A stretch of 64,000 nt of DNA from Chloroflexota bacterium. GTDB lineage: Bacteria > Chloroflexota > Anaerolineae > Aggregatilineales > Phototrophicaceae. This document shows positions 25,318 through 33,353 of the stretch, piece by piece. A model generated the notes under the pieces. It had not been told where the DNA came from. It saw only the letters and a list, made by a program, of their open reading frames with translations, and ran no database searches. The stretch covers positions 1 through 64,000 of the forward strand of contig JAPOWK010000158.1 of assembly GCA_026707665.1 (NCBI GenBank), read 5' to 3'. The translations under genes were made by a program, and so were the position numbers. Position 1 is the first letter of the stretch; each line of letters begins with the position of its first letter.

Positions 25318-25338
25318 AAATGCCCGCGGCGGGGCATT
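25317..25338 (-). terminator. Intrinsic terminator of the tRNA-Asn gene
   Basis: On the minus strand ATGCCC and GGGCAT pair around a GC-rich loop and are followed by TTTTC. It lies 8 nt past the tRNA 3' end and also directly after the convergent coaX stop, so it may serve both. Confidence 0.65.
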
Positions 25339-25345
25339 GTACAGG

Positions 25346-25418
25346 CTCCGTAGCTTGGACTTGAACCAAGAACCTAGCGGTTAACAGCCGCCCGCTCTGC
25401 CAATTGAGCTACTACGGA
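25346..25418 (-). tRNA. tRNA-Asn (GTT)
   Basis: A 73-nt cloverleaf on the minus strand. The acceptor stem TCCGTAG pairs with CTACGGA with G at position 73. D arm AGCTCAATTGGCAGAGC; anticodon loop CTGTTAA with anticodon GTT; T loop GGTTCAAGTCC. CCA is not encoded. Confidence 0.95.
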
Positions 25419-25431
25419 ATAATATCTTGCT

Positions 25432-25460
25432 ATACTATCAGTATGAAAACTGGCTGTCAA
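25432..25460 (-). promoter_or_regulatory. Sigma70-type promoter of tRNA-Asn
   Basis: On the minus strand TTGACA (25460-25455) and TAGTAT (25437-25432) with a 17-nt spacer, ending 13 nt before the tRNA 5' end. Confidence 0.75.
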
Positions 25461-25525
25461 GATAGTCTTACCGCGATGAGGCGCTGCCAACTGCGCGTAA
25501 GACAACGCGATTAGGAGCGAGCACC

Positions 25526-26665
25526 CTGGAAATACGGACCCTGGCCAACCGCCGAGAATTCGAAGACTTTTTCTCTTTTCCCTGGCGGCACTACGCCGAT
25601 GACGCCAATTGGGCGCCGCCGCTTCTTTCGATGCGAAGGCAGCTGTTGGACAAATGCAAACATCCAGCCTGGAAGTACATGGAGGGTGAGTACTTCGCCG
25701 CCTGGCAGCGGGGGGAGATTGTCGGTACGATTGCCGCCTTCATCAATCATGCGCACAATCGCTTTCACGACGAGAACATTGGCTTCTTCGGCTTGTTTGA
25801 GTCAATAGAGGACGAGTCGGTCGCCCGCGGTTTGTTGAGCGAAGCTGCCCGCTGGGTCCGTGCTCGCGGCGCCGACGCCATTCGCGGTCCGGCCAATTTC
25901 ACGACCAATGAAGAGTGTGGCTTGCTCGTCGACAACTTCAGCCAGCCCGTGATCATGATGCCCTATAACCCGCCATATTACGCGGGCTTGATTGAGCAGG
26001 CCGGTTTCGAGAAGGCGATGGATCTGCACTGCATTTACCAGGATCGGGAAACCATCGAGTCGACAAATTCGCTGGAGCGGCTGGAACGGCTCGTCAAGCG
26101 CGCCTCAGAGCGCAGCGGCATCAGCGTGCGCAGCATGGACGCGGGAGCTAAGAAGGCCGAATTCGAGCGTTTCCGCGAAATCTACAATGCCGCCTGGGAG
26201 AAGAATTGGGGCTTCATCCCGATGAACGATGAAGAATTGGAAGCGCTGGTTCGTGAACTCGGCATGCTGGTCGAGGCGGATTTGGCTTTCTTCGCCGAGA
26301 TTGCCGGAGAGCCGATCGGCTTTGCGCTGACGATTCCCAACTTCAACGAAGCCCTTCAGCGCGCTTATCCGCGTCCTGGCGTCCCGGAATTACTGACCAT
26401 GGCTCAGGTCGCTTGGCACTGGAAGATTCGCCGGTCGATCCGCGGCGTGCGCATGCCGCTGATGGGCGTCAAGCAAGAGCATCGCAACAAAGGCGTCGAG
26501 TTGGCGATGCTGCTTGAGGTCATGAAGGCGCTGCTGCCGTCGCGCTACGATTATCTCGATTCAGGCTGGATCCTCGAAACCAACCCACTCATCAAAATCA
26601 GTGTCAGTCTCGGCGGCCAGATCTACAAGACGCATCGCTTTTATCAGAAATCGCTGGCGCCTTAG
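25526..26665 (+). CDS. GNAT-like N-acyltransferase, probably from a CTG start
   Basis: A 379-residue protein if begun at CTG 25526, which has TAGGAG 8 nt upstream. The first ATG in frame (25631) would remove LANRREFEDFFSFPWRHYAD, which reads as the conserved opening of this family (REF-x-D-F-x-x-FPW-x-x-Y). No ATG, GTG or TTG is in frame upstream near the Shine-Dalgarno. Further motifs include IRGPANFTTNEECGLLVD, FALTIPNFNEAL and GVKQEHRNKGVELAML, the acetyl-CoA loop region. The substrate is unknown. Its stop touches the convergent gene's stop. Confidence 0.75.
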   Translation: MEIRTLANRREFEDFFSFPWRHYADDANWAPPLLSMRRQLLDKCKHPAWKYMEGEYFAAWQRGEIVGTIAAFINHAHNRFHDENIGFFGLFESIEDESVARGLLSEAARWVRARGADAIRGPANFTTNEECGLLVDNFSQPVIMMPYNPPYYAGLIEQAGFEKAMDLHCIYQDRETIESTNSLERLERLVKRASERSGISVRSMDAGAKKAEFERFREIYNAAWEKNWGFIPMNDEELEALVRELGMLVEADLAFFAEIAGEPIGFALTIPNFNEALQRAYPRPGVPELLTMAQVAWHWKIRRSIRGVRMPLMGVKQEHRNKGVELAMLLEVMKALLPSRYDYLDSGWILETNPLIKISVSLGGQIYKTHRFYQKSLAP

Positions 26666-27909
26666 CGCTCGGCAAGCTGGCTCAGCACCTGCCTTGTCGC
26701 TTGTTCGGCGGTGGCATCGCCGTGTAAGACGTGTATCAGCGCTTCCTGCATGAGACGCGGCGCTGTACCACCCTCGTTTTCGGGCAGTGGAAGCGTGGCG
26801 TTTTCCAGCAAGTCGACGAAGAATTGGCGATCGGCGCCGGCCGGCAGGCTGTCGTCCAAGAGCGCCGGCTGCGTCGGCAAATGATAGAGCGCTCTTGCGA
26901 AATCGGCGTGGAATTCCGGCTCCATCATCCACTCAAGATAACGCGCCGACAAGGTCTGACGGTTCATATCCGGCGTGACCAGCACCCAAAGCCAACCGTC
27001 GCGAATCGACTGGCCGCCTCCGCTTGCAGTCGGCACCTGAACGGCCCTTAGCGTTGCGTCCTGCTGCTCCGTCATCGCGAAATATTCGCTGGCGCGGAAT
27101 ACCGCCAACTGTGAGCGATCGGCTCGATTGACGAACTCGGATTGGTAGGCGGTCGGCGATTGATACGTGAGCACATCAGGCGCCACCAGTCCCCGATGCG
27201 CGAGATCTTCGTAGAACTTGAGCACGATGCCCAGGGCTTCCTCGTTGATATTCATCACGCCCTTGCTGGGCGTCATACCACCGGCGGAAAGATACTGCAG
27301 ATAAAAGGTCTGATTCAGACCATTTGCGCGCGCCGCCGGAAACAAGAATGCCGCTTCATTGGCGAGAACATCCGCAAATGCCAACCGGTATCCAGCGGTC
27401 TGCACGGGCTGCGAATGTACCGCCAATAGCACATCGTAAAGGTAGGGCAATCCGTAGAATTCCATGCCTGCTTCCAGCGGAATCTGTCCGAATTCCAGCC
27501 CACCGTCCAGATCGTTTATCAGTGAAGACGAGAACAAAGTCTCCATAGATTGCAGATATTGCTGCGACTGCGCCGGTGTGAAATCGCGGCGGCGAATCAA
27601 AGTGATATCGGGCAAGGCGGCCGGCGCGACGTCCTTGCCGGCGCGGATTGTCGACATGATGCCGCCGATTTTGCCGACGTCCTTGATGCGGTATTCAATT
27701 TCTATATTGCCGCTGCTGCTGAAGGCGGCTGTGTGCTCGCTAAGCAGTTGAAAGGCGTCGCCGGATTCATCAGAAATCAGCGGCGCGGGCAGCCAAACCC
27801 GCAATGGCGGTTGCGCTGCATCGGCGTCCAACGAACCCTCTTGCGCATGAATGCCGGCCACAGCAAGTAGGCAAATGACAGTTGAGATCGTCATCCATAT
27901 TCTAGGCAC
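26662..27909 (-). CDS. Extracellular solute-binding protein, family 1-like
   Basis: A 415-residue exported protein. A GTG at 27909 has GAGGA 7 nt upstream and gives a normal signal peptide (ISTVICLLAVAGIHAQ). The body has the family 1 pattern: LPDITLIRRRDF, FYGLPYLYDVLLAVHSQP, AARANGLNQTFYLQYLSAGG, QSPTAYQSEFVN and DGWLWVLVTPDMNRQ. It would bind a sugar or similar ligand for an ABC importer, but no permease or ATPase genes are beside it, so it may be an orphan. No lipobox Cys is seen. Confidence 0.78.
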   Translation of the reverse strand: MPRIWMTISTVICLLAVAGIHAQEGSLDADAAQPPLRVWLPAPLISDESGDAFQLLSEHTAAFSSSGNIEIEYRIKDVGKIGGIMSTIRAGKDVAPAALPDITLIRRRDFTPAQSQQYLQSMETLFSSSLINDLDGGLEFGQIPLEAGMEFYGLPYLYDVLLAVHSQPVQTAGYRLAFADVLANEAAFLFPAARANGLNQTFYLQYLSAGGMTPSKGVMNINEEALGIVLKFYEDLAHRGLVAPDVLTYQSPTAYQSEFVNRADRSQLAVFRASEYFAMTEQQDATLRAVQVPTASGGGQSIRDGWLWVLVTPDMNRQTLSARYLEWMMEPEFHADFARALYHLPTQPALLDDSLPAGADRQFFVDLLENATLPLPENEGGTAPRLMQEALIHVLHGDATAEQATRQVLSQLAER

Positions 27910-27987
27910 TATCCGGTCCTCGATTTCGTCTTCCTGGTCTTTTCCGCGTATCCGTCTTGATTCCTGAATCACGACGCTTGGCCCCCG

Positions 27988-28521
27988 CTAAGATGGCGAC
28001 GAGAAGGCTTCAATGACGCGCTGCACATCCTGCGCAATCGTGATCATGCCATGATAGCCGTCGCCTAGATAGGGGCTGCCTTCCATGATCGAGATGACTT
28101 CTTCCCACATCGGTCCATAGCATACGAGCGGGCGACGCGGGACGCCGCCAATGCGCATCAATTCCCAGGTTTCCGCAATTTCGTGCAAGGTGCCGATCCC
28201 GCCCGGCATCGCCAAATAACCATCGGCATGCTCCACCATGTGCAGCAGCCGGTCGCGCAAGTCCGCATAATTCACGGTCTCGTCCAGGTAGCGGTTTGGC
28301 TGAACATTGAATTGCAAGCCAATCTGGTCGGTGGTTACGCCAATGACGTGGCCGCCGGCCATTTTAGCGCCCTTGCTGACCGCTTCCATTACGCCGAAGT
28401 ATCCGCCGCTCATCACTGACCAGCCAGCCTGCGCAAGCGCTTGGCCAATCCTTACCGCGTCTTGGTAGACTGCGTGATTTGGGGAGACTTGGGAACTGCC
28501 ATATACGGTGATCGTCTTCAC
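27988..28521 (-). CDS. LOG-family (TIGR00730-like) nucleotide hydrolase
   Basis: A 177-residue Rossmann-like protein with the LOG signature PGGIGTLHEI and the N-terminal VYGSS and VMSGGYFGVMEA loops. Family members include cytokinin-activating phosphoribohydrolases acting on AMP-type nucleotides. The start is GTG at 28521 without a strong Shine-Dalgarno. The solute-binding protein gene follows on the same strand. Confidence 0.85.
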   Translation of the reverse strand: MKTITVYGSSQVSPNHAVYQDAVRIGQALAQAGWSVMSGGYFGVMEAVSKGAKMAGGHVIGVTTDQIGLQFNVQPNRYLDETVNYADLRDRLLHMVEHADGYLAMPGGIGTLHEIAETWELMRIGGVPRRPLVCYGPMWEEVISIMEGSPYLGDGYHGMITIAQDVQRVIEAFSSPS

Positions 28522-28732
28522 AGTTTTCGCAGTGTTCGCTATCGTATCTTGTCTGCGAGTATATCAGACATGGCTCTCGGAGCGAATCAGCTCTTGTCAT
28601 CCTCGCCGGCTGACAATATGCAGGCGCTTCGGCGGGCGTATCCTCGCGGCGCCCCCAACATTTGGGTGCAACAAAGATAAGTATATGGAGTATAGTATGA
28701 TTGCGATTGGGTTAGTTTGAACGGGAGATACG

Positions 28733-29794
28733 ATGTTCAACAGAACTTTGAACCTGCTGATAGCCACCTGCTTGCTGCTACTAGCGTGTGCGGGTCTTAG
28801 CGCGCAATCCAATTATGAGGGCATAGACTATTGCGCGATTCTGTCTGAGAGCGACTGCCAGTTGCTGGAAGCGAACGAGGAAGCAATGTGGTATGTCAAT
28901 TCCTTTGCCGTCGCGTTTGCGGCAACTGGCGAAACCACATACGCCAACAGGGCGGGCGGTTCGGAGCAAGTAACTCTAGACATCCGCGGCAGCGGGCAAA
29001 TGGCATTTGATGCCGAAGCCGCCGCTGACTGGTCCACTATCGGCGCTGATACGCCGCAAGCGGAGAGAGTGGACATCTTTGACCGCATATTGACGAGCAT
29101 TGTGGGCGCGCTGTCCGTGACGGTTGTGGAATCATCCAGCGAGGGGACTAGCGAGACTTCAATCAATGCGCTTATGGATAGCGGCGTTTATTTGGTTGAT
29201 GCAACTACCTTGGAAAGCCTTTCGGGCGAAGCGATGGATGGCGTCGAATGGCTTGGGGTTGACGTCAATGGCGCTATGGAAACCATCATGGCTATGCCGG
29301 ATATCGCCGCCAGCATTGACATTACCCCCATGCCAAATGCCGCGGACTTGGAAGGTATAGAACAAGTCTTGACGATTACCCGCCTTCCCGACAGCGAAGT
29401 CAATGGTGTCGCTGTAGCCGTTTTCGACTACGAGTTTGATGTCCCGGCTTTCTTCAAATTGCCCAGTCTGAGCGAGGCGATGATGCAACTCCAGAACGAA
29501 GACGCGATTACGTTTGCGCTGCTCAAGGTGAGGATGTCGGACATGCTTGACAACACGCAACTGTCGGTCCGATCTTACGTTGGGCTGGAAGATTTCTACA
29601 CTTACCGCGCAATCGCCGATTTCGCGATGGAGTTGGATGGCGAAAGCATGGGGTACGCGAGCGGAGGCGTAGCGAGCGCTCAGTTCAGCATTGACGTGGT
29701 CATGACCGAACATAACCAGCCGGTTGAGGTCGAAATACCCGAGGACGCTTTCATCCTGCCCTTGAGCCTGTTGCTGCAGATGGGAAGCCAATAG
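28733..29794 (+). CDS. Exported protein of unknown function
   Basis: A 353-residue protein with a signal peptide (LNLLIATCLLLLACAGLSAQ); the Cys before AGLS may also serve as a lipobox. The mature part is acidic and begins with two cysteines (YCAILSESDCQ). It then shows beta-rich repeats of the kind seen in LppX/LolA-like ligand-binding proteins (GSGQMAFDAEAAADW, VEWLGVDVNGAM, YTYRAIADFAMELDGESMGY). It ends in IPEDAFILPLSLLL. The ATG at 28733 follows GGGAGA. Family not assigned; a lipid-carrier fold is a guess. Confidence 0.65.
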   Translation: MFNRTLNLLIATCLLLLACAGLSAQSNYEGIDYCAILSESDCQLLEANEEAMWYVNSFAVAFAATGETTYANRAGGSEQVTLDIRGSGQMAFDAEAAADWSTIGADTPQAERVDIFDRILTSIVGALSVTVVESSSEGTSETSINALMDSGVYLVDATTLESLSGEAMDGVEWLGVDVNGAMETIMAMPDIAASIDITPMPNAADLEGIEQVLTITRLPDSEVNGVAVAVFDYEFDVPAFFKLPSLSEAMMQLQNEDAITFALLKVRMSDMLDNTQLSVRSYVGLEDFYTYRAIADFAMELDGESMGYASGGVASAQFSIDVVMTEHNQPVEVEIPEDAFILPLSLLLQMGSQ

Positions 29795-29808
29795 TTGACA
29801 GTAGCAAC

Positions 29809-29832
29809 GGACGGGTTGAAGGTGACCCGTCC
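29809..29832. terminator. Hairpin between the exported-protein gene and tRNA-Ser
   Basis: GGACGGGT and ACCCGTCC form an 8-bp stem with an 8-nt loop between two convergent genes. No strong T-run follows on either strand, so termination is possible but weakly supported. Confidence 0.4.
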
Positions 29833-29859
29833 GGTCCAGTCTATTCCTTCAAATGGAGA

Positions 29860-29947
<88 letters not shown>

Positions 29948-29960
29948 CAAGTGGATAGTC

Positions 29961-29990
29961 AGTATACACGCTCGGCGACCAAATTGAAAA
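29961..29990 (-). promoter_or_regulatory. Probable promoter of tRNA-Ser
   Basis: On the minus strand a perfect extended -10 (TGTATACT) with a weak -35 TTTTCA 18 nt upstream, about 13 nt before the tRNA 5' end. Confidence 0.5.
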
Positions 29991-30030
29991 GCGTCTTGCG
30001 AAATAGGCGCGGGTTTCCGCTATGACCGTC

Positions 30031-30074
30031 GGGCGACTCACCGCCGCGCGTAGACGCAGCGGGTCAGTCGCCCC
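30031..30074. repeat. Dispersed hairpin repeat GGGCGACT...AGTCGCCCC, copy 1
   Basis: GGGCGACT at 30031-30038 pairs with AGTCGCCC at 30066-30073, followed by CTAC. The same unit occurs at 61898-61917 and 61999-62020 with shorter loops. It lies between the tadA stop and tRNA-Ser. Confidence 0.55.
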
Positions 30075-30081
30075 TACCGGG

Positions 30082-30549
30082 CTACGAGTTGCTGCGGAGT
30101 TGGCGGAAGAATCGGCGAAGCAGTTCTGCCGCTTCGTCGGCGAACAATCCGCCTTCGACATGCAAGCGATGATTGAGCCGGTGGTGCCGGGTAAGATCAA
30201 AGACGCTGCCAGCCGCGCCCGCTTTGGGGTCGGACGCCGCGTAGACTAAACGGGGCAAGCGCGCCAGCACCATCGCGCCGGCGCACATCGCGCAAGGCTC
30301 AAGCGTACAGTAAAGCGTCACATCATCGAGCCGCCATGAATTGAGCGCGGCGGCCGCCTCCCGCAAGGCGATCATTTCGGCGTGCGCCGTGGGATCCTTG
30401 TCCGCTTCGCGCCGGTTATGGCCGCGCCCGATCATTTCGCCTTGATGAACGGCGATCGCGCCGATTGGCACGTCATGCGTATCCAGGGCGCGCTCGGCAT
30501 GCCGTAGGGCGAGTCGCATCCATTTCCGGTCGTCTTCCGTGATCGGCAT
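30082..30549 (-). CDS. tadA: tRNA-specific adenosine deaminase TadA
   Basis: A 155-residue zinc deaminase with HAEM (zinc His and catalytic Glu) and PCAMCAGAM (zinc Cys pair). Other typical TadA stretches are VPIGAIAV and AASDPKAGAAGS. It converts A34 to inosine in tRNA-Arg(ACG). The start lies 2 nt past the stop of the clamp-motif protein gene, so the two are co-transcribed. Confidence 0.92.
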   Translation of the reverse strand: MPITEDDRKWMRLALRHAERALDTHDVPIGAIAVHQGEMIGRGHNRREADKDPTAHAEMIALREAAAALNSWRLDDVTLYCTLEPCAMCAGAMVLARLPRLVYAASDPKAGAAGSVFDLTRHHRLNHRLHVEGGLFADEAAELLRRFFRQLRSNS

Positions 30550-30551
30550 CG

Positions 30552-31088
30552 TCAGAAGAGGCTCATTTGCTCGGGCGCGTCCGGATCGCTCTCGCCCTCG
30601 TCACCGTCATCGGCAGGCTCGGATTCCCCTTCTTCCGACTGCAACGCATCAGCCGCGACGCTGTCCTCAAATGTGACCGATTCAGCGGCGTCCGGCTCGT
30701 CTATCTCAGCGATATCGGCGCTGGGGAAAACTCGTGTCTTCTTATCGTGGTGCGATTCGGGCTCTGGCGCAAGCGGCTGGCCCTCGGCGTCAAATTGACT
30801 CTCATCGACAGCAACGCAATCGGGACATAAGCATTCAGCCGGATGCGCTTGCGCTGCTTTGTGTTCGCCGAGAATCTGCAAGTCGGCGCGGAAGTCTTTG
30901 CCGACCTCGTCAACATGCATCGTCGCTTCGATCCGCAACTGCGTCAATTCGCTTTCGCGGAAGCCGACCTTGCTCATCACTTTCGAAAGCGAATCTAGGG
31001 TCACGCGATCGTCATTGCGCACCACGTGTTTGTAATGCTCGCGCAAGCTGCGCAGCCATTCTTCGTGAAAGACGCTCTGCGGGTCCAT
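30552..31088 (-). CDS. Acidic protein with CLCPDC motif and C-terminal clamp-binding-like QMSLF
   Basis: A 178-residue protein. The N-terminal half is helical and charged; ECLCPDC could bind a metal. The second half is strongly acidic and probably disordered (EEGESEPADDGDEGESD) and ends exactly in EQMSLF. That pentapeptide fits the bacterial sliding-clamp-binding consensus QL(S/D)LF, so the protein may dock on DnaN. This is inference from the motif alone. It lies between malQ and tadA. No family recognised. Confidence 0.65.
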   Translation of the reverse strand: MDPQSVFHEEWLRSLREHYKHVVRNDDRVTLDSLSKVMSKVGFRESELTQLRIEATMHVDEVGKDFRADLQILGEHKAAQAHPAECLCPDCVAVDESQFDAEGQPLAPEPESHHDKKTRVFPSADIAEIDEPDAAESVTFEDSVAADALQSEEGESEPADDGDEGESDPDAPEQMSLF

Positions 31089-31153
31089 AGATCTGTCTCT
31101 AAAACAGCAACCGGTCGACGCGGCTGCCTATTCCCGGAACCGGTAGATTACCG

Positions 31154-32662
31154 TTACGTCTGCTGCTCCCGATGGCGCTGATAAAGACGCGTAAGATGCA
31201 GCAGGTTTTCTTTGCCCGGGTGATGCAGCGCCGCGTCGCTGATGCGCCAGGTCCAATTGCCGGCGGCGACGCCCGGTCGGTTCATACGCGCTTCCTCGCC
31301 TAAGCCTAGCACATCCTGCATCGGCATGATGAAGACCCTGGCTGACGAGCGCATTCCGACCCGCGCCATGGTCCAAACAATATCGTCAACATCTTGTCCG
31401 AGATAATCATTGACGAAGGCGCGCGTTTGTTCATCAACTTCATTTTCCCACCAGCCGCGGGTCGTATTGTTGTCGTGGGTGCCGGTATAGACGAAGGAGT
31501 TGACTTGGTGATTGTGGGGCAGGAAGGGGTTGGCTGGTCCATTCCAGGCGAATTGAAGCACCTTCATCCCGGGCAAGCCGAAATCGTCGCGCAGCTTTTC
31601 GACGCCGGGCGTGATCACGCCGAGGTCTTCGGCGATAATGGGCAGCTCGCCCAGCGCCGCCTTTATCGCCTCAAAAAACAGCGCGCCCGGGCCCTCCGCC
31701 CACCGCCCATTGACCGCGGTCGGCTCGCTCGCCGGGATTTCCCAGTAAGCTTCGAAACCGCGAAAATGATCAATGCGAATGAAATCGACCAGCCCCAGCA
31801 GCGCATTGATCCGCTCAATCCACCACTTGAAGCCAGCCGCCTTCATCACATCCCAGCGATAAAGCGGATTGCCCCAGCGCTGCCCGGTCGGGCTGAAATA
31901 GTCGGGCGGCACGCCGGCGATCACCCTCGGGCTGCCGGCGTCATCCAGATAGTATTCGCGCTGATGAGCCCAGACATCGGCGCTGTCATGCGCGATGAAG
32001 ATCGGCAGATCGCCGATGAGTCGGATGCCCTTGCCTTGCGCGTATTCTTTCAGCGCTGTCCATTGACGATAGAAGAGCCATTGTCGAAAGCGCTCTAGAT
32101 TGACCTGCTCGGCGCAAACTTGGCGCGCCGCCGCCAATGCCGACGGGTCGCGCCGCCGCAATTCGCTCTCCCATGCTGTCCAGGGCCGCAGCTTGTGCTG
32201 CCGCTTCAGGGCGATGAACAGAGCAAAGTCTTCCAGCCAGAACTGATTTTCACTGACAAATTGCCTGAACGCTTGAGCCAGCGCCTGATCGGGATTCGCC
32301 GCGAAATTTCGGTAGGCGAGCGCCAACTTCTGATTGTGAAAGGGGATTACCCAGCCATAATCGACGCGATCCGTCGGAAAGGGCGGCGTATCGGCGAGGT
32401 CGCCTTGGTTCAGCAGCCCTTCTTCGACCAAGCGATCGAAGCTGATCAGGTTGCTGTTGCCGGCGAAAGCGGAAAGCGTTTGATAGGGCGAATCGCCATA
32501 GCTGGTTGGTCCCAGCGGCAGCACCTGCCAGATGGACTGCCCCTGCGTTTCCAGCCAGTCGACGAAGCGATAAGCGCCGGCGCCCAGGTCGCCGATGCCG
32601 TATTTGCCCGGCAGCGATGTGGGGTGGAGCAGGATGCCGCTTGAACGGGGGAGGGAGATCAT
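31154..32662 (-). CDS. malQ: 4-alpha-glucanotransferase (amylomaltase)
   Basis: A 502-residue GH77 enzyme that transfers alpha-1,4-glucan segments. Recognisable stretches are RSSGILLHPTSLPGKYGIGD, WQVLPLGPTSYGDSPYQ, IRIDHFRGFEAYWEIP (nucleophile Asp), AEDLGVITPGV (acid/base Glu) and TGTHDNNTTRGWW. Full length. The ATG at 32662 overlaps the stop of the upstream unknown gene (ATGA). No other maltodextrin genes are nearby, so it is probably used in glycogen or maltodextrin turnover. Confidence 0.95.
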   Translation of the reverse strand: MISLPRSSGILLHPTSLPGKYGIGDLGAGAYRFVDWLETQGQSIWQVLPLGPTSYGDSPYQTLSAFAGNSNLISFDRLVEEGLLNQGDLADTPPFPTDRVDYGWVIPFHNQKLALAYRNFAANPDQALAQAFRQFVSENQFWLEDFALFIALKRQHKLRPWTAWESELRRRDPSALAAARQVCAEQVNLERFRQWLFYRQWTALKEYAQGKGIRLIGDLPIFIAHDSADVWAHQREYYLDDAGSPRVIAGVPPDYFSPTGQRWGNPLYRWDVMKAAGFKWWIERINALLGLVDFIRIDHFRGFEAYWEIPASEPTAVNGRWAEGPGALFFEAIKAALGELPIIAEDLGVITPGVEKLRDDFGLPGMKVLQFAWNGPANPFLPHNHQVNSFVYTGTHDNNTTRGWWENEVDEQTRAFVNDYLGQDVDDIVWTMARVGMRSSARVFIMPMQDVLGLGEEARMNRPGVAAGNWTWRISDAALHHPGKENLLHLTRLYQRHREQQT

Positions 32663-33330
32663 TTTGACCAACGCGATTTCCGCGGATGCGCAATGTCAAG
32701 CGAATGCAATTGAGTCCGATTCATTGTTGAAACGTAGACGTCCCATTCACCCCCGAACCACCAACGGTAACCGAATCGCAATGTAGAGTAGCGCTCCCAT
32801 TCCGCGGGCCTTACAGACGCTTGTGCGGTTTTGCGCAGTTGGTCGATTTCGGCGATGAACTGTTTGGGCAGAGGTTGATAGCCTCTTTGCCCTTCCCGTA
32901 TCACGTTAACAGAAACGTCGGCTTGTGGAGCGGCGACATCGTCGATATCTATCGAGACGAAAGTATGGTTGAAGCGCGACCTTGCCCAAGAACAAATCGC
33001 AGGGTGTTCAAATTGCATCAACAGCCCAATGCCTTGTACAGAACAGGCGTCAAATTGGCAATGCTCTACAAAGTCGAGAATCTGAATATCGCTGGAACCG
33101 TGCCACGCCAATTGTCGCGCCACGTCGTAGTAAAGGAGCCAGGCCAAATTGCCAGCGGAATGCTGATGATTACTGATGGACTCGAAAAACTCTTCACTGA
33201 ACTGAAGCGCTTCTGGTATTCGGCATTCGCCTGCTCTGGCGAATATGATAGCCACAATAATCGGCAAGGCAATCGCGATCATAATAATTCTAAACCAGAT
33301 CTTAAGCGCTAGATTTCGTAGCTTTAGCAT
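32659..33330 (-). CDS. Unknown membrane-anchored protein
   Basis: A 223-residue protein with one N-terminal transmembrane helix (IIMIAIALPIIVAIIFA) and an extracytoplasmic domain with several Cys and Trp residues (FVEHCQFDACSVQG, ICSWARSRFNH, RFGYRWWFGGEWD). Somewhat AT-richer than its neighbours. It lies 23 nt after hisS and overlaps malQ by 4 nt, so it is expressed with them. No family recognised. Confidence 0.6.
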   Translation of the reverse strand: MLKLRNLALKIWFRIIMIAIALPIIVAIIFARAGECRIPEALQFSEEFFESISNHQHSAGNLAWLLYYDVARQLAWHGSSDIQILDFVEHCQFDACSVQGIGLLMQFEHPAICSWARSRFNHTFVSIDIDDVAAPQADVSVNVIREGQRGYQPLPKQFIAEIDQLRKTAQASVRPAEWERYSTLRFGYRWWFGGEWDVYVSTMNRTQLHSLDIAHPRKSRWSK

Positions 33331-33353
33331 GACTGCAAACTTGCTGACAGGTC

